A DNA stretch of 64,000 bases, taken from NCBI GenBank assembly GCA_963995525.1, contig OZ023213.1, forward strand, positions 21,267,526-21,331,525. The letters run 5' to 3'. The stretch comes from Escarpia spicata. Its lineage: Eukaryota; Annelida; Polychaeta; Sabellida; Siboglinidae. Below, piece by piece: positions 41,452-50,400 of this stretch (positions are counted from its first letter, which is position 1; each line of letters begins with the position of its first letter). Under the pieces are notes generated by a model, which was not told the origin of the DNA, ran no database searches, and saw only the letters and a list, made by a program, of their open reading frames with translations. The translations under genes were made by a program, and so were the position numbers.

Positions 41452-44400
41452 TCATATGTTATCTGTAGAGTTGACCAATGCAACATATTATAAATTATTA
41501 TTGTTGTAGATGTTTAGTACCACACTTACAATTTTGTAAGCGTTTGTACAGTTTTGACTGGGAAATAAATTAGAGGAAACCTGAAAGAACCCGTGGTATA
41601 GCCTTGAGTTTAATGTGGAAGCAACAGTAGGCACCGCTTACAATACCGCATTGAACCAGTTTTCAAGGTTTGTTTACACTCTTCCAGGTGCAGATCTATA
41701 ATGTTCTTAGTTTCCCAGAATCACTGGACATAGGTTAAGGTATCTCACATCAACAAGTACTTGATATTTACAGCCATATTGCACCCCGAAGCCTACCATA
41801 ATAATATTCATTATCACTGTTACCTGTATTTTTTTTGTTTTCTATGAGCACCCCAACCCCATAACTGTGATTGTTACCCTTATTACACACCCACGTCCTG
41901 GTTCATGTACCCCTCTGCAGGTGATTCACCTCACTTTGGAATCTGGCTGCAGCCAATATGCAGTTGATTGACAGGTGTGAGTTTGTAAACATGGGCACTC
42001 CCAGTAATTGGGTGTCAGGGATCTATAGGATGTTGTGTTCTCCTCTCTTACCAGTCTTAGATATACACTGTTTGTAAACGGTTGAGTGAATCGTCAATGC
42101 TGTCTGTTGCCAACCCAATTCTTCTGCTGTCAACTCGCCCAGTGTGGCCCAAGTTGGACTATCAGAAACAGTCATATGGCCCATCGTGGCCTTGGTTGGA
42201 TAGTGAGAAACAATCAATTGGCCCAGTATGGCCTGAGGTGAACTACCAGAAACAATCGGTTGGCCCAGCATGGCCCGAGTTGGATAGTGAAAAACAGTCT
42301 ATTGGCCCAACATGGCCCGAGGTGGACTACCAGAAACAGTCAATTGGCCCAGCATGGCCCGAGTTGGAAAACCACAAACAGTATGTAGATGCAAATTCGT
42401 AAGTAGGGTTCACTTAATAATAATAAGATAACTTCTATTGCACTTAAATCCTTGGAAACAAGCTCAGAGGCACATCAAAACAAAAGGATTGGTCAATCTC
42501 AAAATCCATAAGTAGGATTCCAGTTATCAACAGATGGGTCAAGGCGCTAGGGAGCTACGGTGGATAAGCCAGGTTGTAAAGATAAGTTTTTAAATGAGAT
42601 GGGATTTTGCAATATTTTCAAATGATCTAACACTAAGAGGGAGCATATTCCAAAGAGTTGAAGCAGCAACAGAAAAAGTCCTAGTTCCAATGTTAATGTT
42701 GACTCTAGGAACGAAAAGTATGTCAGAACTAGGTGATCGAAGCTGGATAGGTTTTCTTACAGGAGTAAGCAATGAATGCAAATAAGATGGTTGCTTACTG
42801 GACAGTGCCTGGTATATAATGGTACAGATCTTAGCTATTATACGATATCGTACAGGAAGCCAATGCAAAGACTTCAAAAGTGGTACAGAGCGAGAAAAAC
42901 GAGGAGATCTTGTAACTACTCTTGCTAGACAATTTTGGATACGCTGACATTGTGTGATATCCTTGCCAACGATATTATAAAGGAGGGAATTGCAATAGTC
43001 AAGTCTGCTGCTAACAAGCGCTGTTGCAATAGTTAAGGTTGGTTACTAGTAATACTACTAAGTGTTATTGAAATTTCCAAATTTTTGGTGGGATAATGTT
43101 GAATTTTTTATAAGGCAGTTTTGTTGTAGTTTCAAGAAGATAATTGCAGAATGTATGTGAAATGTTTAATATGAAGATATAGTTGGTTTCTGTGGTACAA
43201 ACACTTTACTTAATGTTTTTCAGTGTGAGGTTGTGTATGCGTTATTAGCTGCATATTGTTCCTTGTGTTTATGTTTATGTCTTAAGGTCATCCCATCAAT
43301 TTAAAATGGAGATTTTTAGTTATCAAATAAATGTTCACAAATGAGAGAATGCTTTGGATCAACTGAACTCATGAAAACTCGGTCTGTAGAAAAGTGACAA
43401 AACTTAAGTGACATAATTTTATTTTATTTATTCACAATGAAAATTAATGATAAACATTAAAACATGCATAATGTGTAGACATGTTGTCATTATGCACCAA
43501 CTAGGGTGCACAGATGATATGTGAAGTAAAGTTTTAAAACAAACCCCTATAATCTCCAAACCTAAATCTGGCATTGTTTTATGAAAGCAGAATTTTCAAA
43601 AGTATACACCTGGTTCCGTGCTGTTTTTTTATAATATCTAGAAAACTCACTAATCCAAGCACATGCATACACTGGAGACCAATGAAAGTGTCCAGATTGT
43701 TTAAATGCCACTGTATTACAGTATTCATCATTTGTTATTATTTGTATGTGACTTTGCTGGTTGGAGAGCTACCCCAGTGGATGACATAGGTCTGACTTAA
43801 CCTTGAACTCTTTCTTGAATTTTTCATGTCACATACTTAAAAGCCACCGACCAGTTAACAAAGTTTATGTTACTTTTTATGTTGGCAAAAACAGTGGTGA
43901 TTCTCTACAGCTGTTGCTGTTGATCTTGTTGTGTTTATGTTTGTCAGCTTAGTGCATGTAAACAGTGTGTAATTCCTGTTAGGTAGCGTGTTGACAAACT
44001 TTGAATGGTTTACTACATCTGCCATGGCCTTTGCCCCAAACCATTTCGGTGACAGAACAAATAGATCACTATGAACAAACAATTGCTATCCAATATCGGG
44101 GTCAAGGGAACTTGTAGTAAACACAGCCGTAGTTGGGTGTAGGAATAACACACTGGGTCATCTACAGTGCATGTTTGTTGCAGTAGGACCGATATGATTG
44201 ATGACACAGATGTATGGCTATTGTGTGACTGTTAATTTTTACGACAGTGATGTACTTATGGTAGCAACCTGGTGTAAATTGTTACATTCTTGTAGTGAAA
44301 TATTGTCCTCTAACTATATATGTCAGAGACGACAATATAGCAATAGCTATACATCTGTGTCATCAGTCATATTGTCCCACTGAAAGCTTATGTTCCTACT

Positions 44401-47400
44401 GCAACAAACATGCACTGTAGATGTCCCAGTGTGTTATTCCTACACCCAACTACGGCTGTGTTTACTACAAGTTCCCTTGACCCCAATACTGGATAGCATT
44501 GGTAATATTTCATGTTGACCCCAATATATGTGTGTCAGTACGGGGCGTGGAGTACTAGGGTTTACTTAGTTATAATCTATGAGTGGAGTATTTATATCAG
44601 GGGGCAAGGTTAAGTCACCTATTAGTTTGTCAGCTATCTCAGACATGTCACAAGGAATTGTATATATTATTATATTAATTATATAAAAGAGTATATTGTA
44701 TAATGCAGTAAAATGTCTTAAGAAAATTAAATAGATGGCATTTTAGAAATTAGAACTGCACAAAGACTATTGGTAAAACCTCTCAAAAACAAGTTAGTTC
44801 AAACGTCATGTTAAACATGTCCGATCATATTGACAGTATGGACTCACTCATATTTTTTAGCCAGTTGGCGAAGAGATTGTTTTAAATTAGCCAACTTATT
44901 TTTGCCAAATTTCAAAAAAAAAATCTTCCATTTTTTCTTCTTCCAATACACGCTTGCCTCAACATGCTGGCGATACAGGTGAGACGTGGCATGGCAGGCG
45001 AACAGGAAGTGTTTTTGTTTTTATAGTGCAAAATATAAAAATATTTGTAATCTTGTCAAAATTGCTAATGGTTGCTGGTCAAAATGAGACTAGTCGGTGT
45101 AGTTGAAAGTTAGACGTTTTTCTTCATTATCATAACTTATGTTTCAGATGCAAGAAAGGAGAGTTATTTGAATATCTCACAGAAGTGGTGACATTGTCAG
45201 AGAAACGGACAAGGTGTGTACAATGTATGCTCCCTGGATTACCAAGTGTTTTGTCCTTCTGTGGGCTGCTGTATTATTTGTATTCAAAGAATGGATTATA
45301 CAAGCACAGACGCACAGATGCACAGACGCACATGTATGCACGCTAGCAAATTACTTGTGGTACAAAATGTTGCTTTTAATTTTTTTGACTTGTTTGTGTA
45401 GTATAGTCTTACTTTACAACACCTGATATTGTGTGATTGTTTGTAGAATTTCAAAGGCGTGGGCATTTCTTATGCAGTTATTATTGGTGGTTTAGATGCC
45501 CGGTATGCATTTCCGTGGTTTAAATTATTGGCTATATTTATTCATCACAAGCATATACTACTTTTTAAGATGTCCTACATTTATATTTGGAGAAGGCACT
45601 ATAATAAATTTGTTTTTCATAAATACATATTCTTGGTTGTTTTTTATTCACAGGCAGATTATGAGGCAGTTACTGGAGGCGGTCGAGTTTATACATAGCA
45701 AATCCATCGTTCATCGTGATCTCAAGGTATGCTGTTCACTTCTTACAGCGTCATTCCGAGGCCTAGGAACCATTCAAGCATGACGTTCTTTGGTTATAAT
45801 TAAATGTCACGGAAGCATGGATTTTGCCAAATGGCATGAAAAAGCAGGAATTCCAAGTTTTCAAAAATAAAATGGTAGGTGTCGTTAATGTTCAGTTTTT
45901 GTCTATCCGCAAGGTGCAGCCATGTTTTATGCTTGGTGATCGGAGAGGAAACCGGCAAAAAACTGATGATTAATTTTTGCAAATGTCGGTTTGGTGTAAC
46001 CAGTGTGCACAAACTTAGGAAAATGTTGATATGGTTATTTGTTTGTGTATTTTTGTAGTTGCTAGATCAGTTTGCTATTTGTTTGTGTATTTTTGTAGTT
46101 GCTAGATCAGTTTGCTTTTTTTTGTGTATTTTTGTAGTTGCTAGATCAGTTTGCTATTTGTTTGTGTATTTTTGTAGTTGCTAGATCAGTTTGCTATTTG
46201 TTTGTGTATTTTTGTAGTTGCTAAATCAGTTTGCTATTTGTTTGTGTATTTTTGTAGTTGCTAGATCAGTTTGCTATTTGTTTGTGTATTTTTGTAGTTG
46301 CTAGATCAGTTTGCTATTTGTTTGTGTATTTTTGTAGTTGCTAGATCAGTTTGCTATTTGTGTCATTTGAACATTTCAGTTGGAAGAACTTTGAAGTGTT
46401 GCTCTGCATATCGTGTTTACATTGCAGGAAACATAGTTGTATTGTATACATGTGTGTGTGCGTGCATGCGCATGTGTTTGCATGGGTGTGTTGTCACTTG
46501 TCAGCCCATCTCCAGTTACTTCTTACTTGTATATGTATTTCTTATGTTAATTTAACATTAGAATAAAATATGAATTATGTTTGCAGCCTGAAAACATTCT
46601 TCTAGACAACCAATTCAACGTCAAGTTGTCTGACTTTGGCTTCGCAACAGATGTGTCAGATGATCGCGAACTTACGGGTGAGTGGCGAAATCCATGTCAC
46701 ATGACCAGAGAGAGAGATGTAAACAACCGCAGACGTGCATGTGTGTTGCAATGTCTGGGTGATTTAAACCTCGGAGCTGGCCAGTTCGCTGCTGTTGTTG
46801 CTGCCATTTGTTCGAGATGTTGATTGGTGTTCCGTTGTGCTGATGTTCATGGCCATATTATTCTTGAACATCAGTGCTTCAATGTTATTTTTTTATTTTT
46901 TGAGATGTGCTGATTAAGATGTTGTCCGCTGTCTTGCAACATCACAAGACTACCCTTCGGCAAGATTTCTTCAGGCAGTCATCACAGCAAAAGACGAGCG
47001 TATCCGCTGCCTAGATTGAATGATGTCATAATATTGCTGTCGCGTATAGACTGCCATAGTAGGTCGCCGTGCAAACTGCTAAATAATGTCCAATTGCATG
47101 GTTGATATGCCTTGTTTTCGACAGTGATCTCTGTTTTTACAACGTGTTTTGTTGGGTTATTTATGTGCGGCCTAGGCCTATAGCCAATGATTGAGTGATG
47201 TGTTGCATTACAGATCTGTGTGGAACTCCGGGATACTTGGCTCCAGAAGTGCTCAAGGTGTCGATGTATGACGACGTTAAGGGTTACGGCAGACCCGTTG
47301 ACATGTAAGTCTCCTCCGACAAGAACAAGAATTTTATTTACACCCTATGATGAAATAATAATATCTCGAATAAGGCTGAACGATATAAAAATATGCATTC

Positions 47401-50400
47401 AACTGCAATATCTACAAACAATATTTCAGAGTGTAGGTTGTTACGGATTTCACTAAGATTCGTAATTGCAAGTGTTGATACCTGTGTGAATCCTTTGATT
47501 AACACCAACAACGTCACATGATAACCGAGAATGACTCGGTACAATGCTGAAGAACGTGCCATGAGAGTGCTGAAAACTCCATTTGAACCCCTCTGGAATC
47601 ATACAGGTCTGTCTCTATGTGCAATACGTACAGTAGTTTTTAACCACAGTTTTTCAATGTAACTTTACCATTATCTATAAACAAATCACTGATTAAAAAA
47701 TCTCTTACCTTTTCTATCTGCTTTGTTAATCTTATTCATATTTTTACTTGTAACTAAATTCCACCACATCTAATGATGTTTTTGTACATTTCCAGGTGGG
47801 CCAGTGGAGTGATCATGTACACGTTGTAAGTTGTACTTTGTTATGCACCTTAATGGTATCCTTTTCAATGTCTGTAGAACAGTTTGGTGAAATATTATCA
47901 GTTTGTTTTCTTCAAAATGTTAATATAGACTGCCACCATCATTTCCGCTAACAAAATTGATAAAAAAACACTATACGTACATCTTAGGGTTGTATAATGT
48001 AATTGCATGCAAATTTTGGAGCATCTAAAATAACTAGTTTCTGAATGCAGCTCATTAATTTTGAAATCAAAAAAAATTAAAACTAATTTCATCCTGCTTA
48101 TTTTGACACCTCCCAATTCCCTATACATTCAGTTGTCAAATAGAGAATAGTTTTTCGAGCCATATCTTATGATGACTAGCAGTTTCTGAATGCAGATCAT
48201 GTCATTTGATATCCAAGATGGCTACCGTATTATATAAAAACAAACTTTAAAAGTCTGAAAAAATTTGCTTTGTCTATATTCACACGCTTCAAAATCTCTG
48301 AATGATTCAGTTTTCAGAGTTACAAAAAATATGTTTTTCGGGGCAGTATATTATACCAGCTGGAGTAGCCTTGTATCAACATGAAGAAGAACAAGATGTT
48401 TATTTGACCCCAAATAAAATTACACAGTGTGCAGTATACTAGTATATTACTACATGATATACTTCAACTATAATTAAACAAAACTCATAATGACTACTTA
48501 AACAATATAACAAAACAAAAACAAACAACAGCAAAAAGGTGCGACTCCTATTAAGACAGATATGTGGTTATCATAGGAGTCACTTATTATATAAAGAAAG
48601 TAATTGGCCTCTCTCTTGTGTATATATGTATATATATATTATATTATATAACATTTTAAAAGCGGTGTCTATCTTTTTGTAAGTGTAATTGTATCTAGAA
48701 TGCCTGTATCAGATGGGTTCCGTTTCTTTCAGGCTGGTTGGTTGTCCTCCGTTCTGGCATCGCAAACAGATCTACATGTTGCGAGCCATCATGGAGGGGA
48801 GGTATTCCTTCTACAGCCCGGAGTGGGATGACATCAGCGAAATGGCTAAGGACCTGGTCAGTTGTCTCCTTTAACCCTTCACACCCCACAACATTTTAAG
48901 TGTAACCCTTTATATCCCATGTCTTTTTATATTTCACCATTTGCACCCACATCATTTTATGAAACACGCTCCAAGTCCCCGCAGCACGTGCACACAATCA
49001 CCAAGATATGAGCACATTTTTTGCATTTAACTTTTTTGTACTTTCCGAACATTACATGTGTTTATCATAAAGATAATAGAATTCTGCATAAGATGGTGAT
49101 ATACTAACCAACTTTTAAAATAAATGTCAAAATGTGATACGCTATGTTTGGGTGTGTTTGCATAGAATACTATGTATATCTACAAACTTTTTGTCGGGTG
49201 ATATTTTCAGTGCTCATAGAAAAACTTTCAATGCAAAGCCTTTTGAAAAATACCCATAATGGACGGCAAATAGACTCAAGAATCCAGTGACACAAGTTAC
49301 ATATGTATCCAGAAGTTGACATCACCTCCATGTGCGGTGAAAGCTGAACGACGCTTTCGGGTGCTTGGGGAAGCGGGCGTCCGGACACTTTTGGGCACTC
49401 ATGGTCTAAAGGGTAAAGTGCTAACGTAAAGCAACCATGTCAGTTCCATTTCTCTGAATCACCCTGCATGCCTTGGGTGTAATAGTATGAACAGGAGTTT
49501 GATGATTCATTTGTACTTTAGCCCACTTGTGGAGTAGGAAAATGTCAACTTCAATGGTATTTGCGGGTACCTGATTGCAATAAGAACCAATAGCGGCTGT
49601 TTACAACTTAGACTTTTTACGGGTGCAACTTTGAAATTGTGAACACTGTTTTGAGTTGATTAAAAACACAATTTGGCAGGCAATAGACCTTCGACAGATT
49701 TAGTCCAGTATTAAGAAGAGTATGTTACAAATTGAAGAATTTACAAGGTTACCCTAATTAATGCGTTATTTTTACAAATGCAGTGTCTCAGTGTTCATAT
49801 GCAACCGTGACATCAGTCGAGCATTGCTAACTCTGAAATGCTTGCTAGATAAGAAATTGCACAATTATAATATTTTTGTATACATTAATTGATTAGTTTT
49901 TGGGTCTAACTGTTTTTTGTTCAGTGCTAATATAGTGACTTAGCGGTAATGTTAAAGTTCTTTATATTGAAGCAGACCTGCCAATCTATCAAAAAGTTAA
50001 CAAAATAAAAAATGTCACAGGGGTGTCTCCTGTCTCCCCATAACCAATAAAACCGAATTGAAGTGGAAGAAAAAGAGAATTTCCCATGGGAAAGTGGTAG
50101 TGTTGACACATGTAATAAGATAGCGGTGATTGCAGATCAAAAACCTGTTGGTCGTGGCCCCAGAAGAAAGGATGACAGCAGTGGAGGCCCTCTCACATCC
50201 GTTCTTGAAGAGTGAAGAGGTAGGGTGGTCATTTCTCTAAACCTAGAGGGTCCATTCTCATCACCTACCTCTGTTGCCCTCGTGGCCTGTGAGGCTTCAG
50301 TGGATCGTTTCCAGTTTGTCTTGTCTTTGGGTTTGGCCATCCTCGCGCGCCAGGGGTAGCTGCTGCTGATTACGTCAGTGCCAGTCAGCAGTACCCCCTG

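Noticed and set aside
46031..46362. CRISPR-like regular repeat
   Set aside because: Direct tandem repeat with no unique spacers in a eukaryotic intron. Same for the arrays at 40402, 42130, 51840 and 62683.
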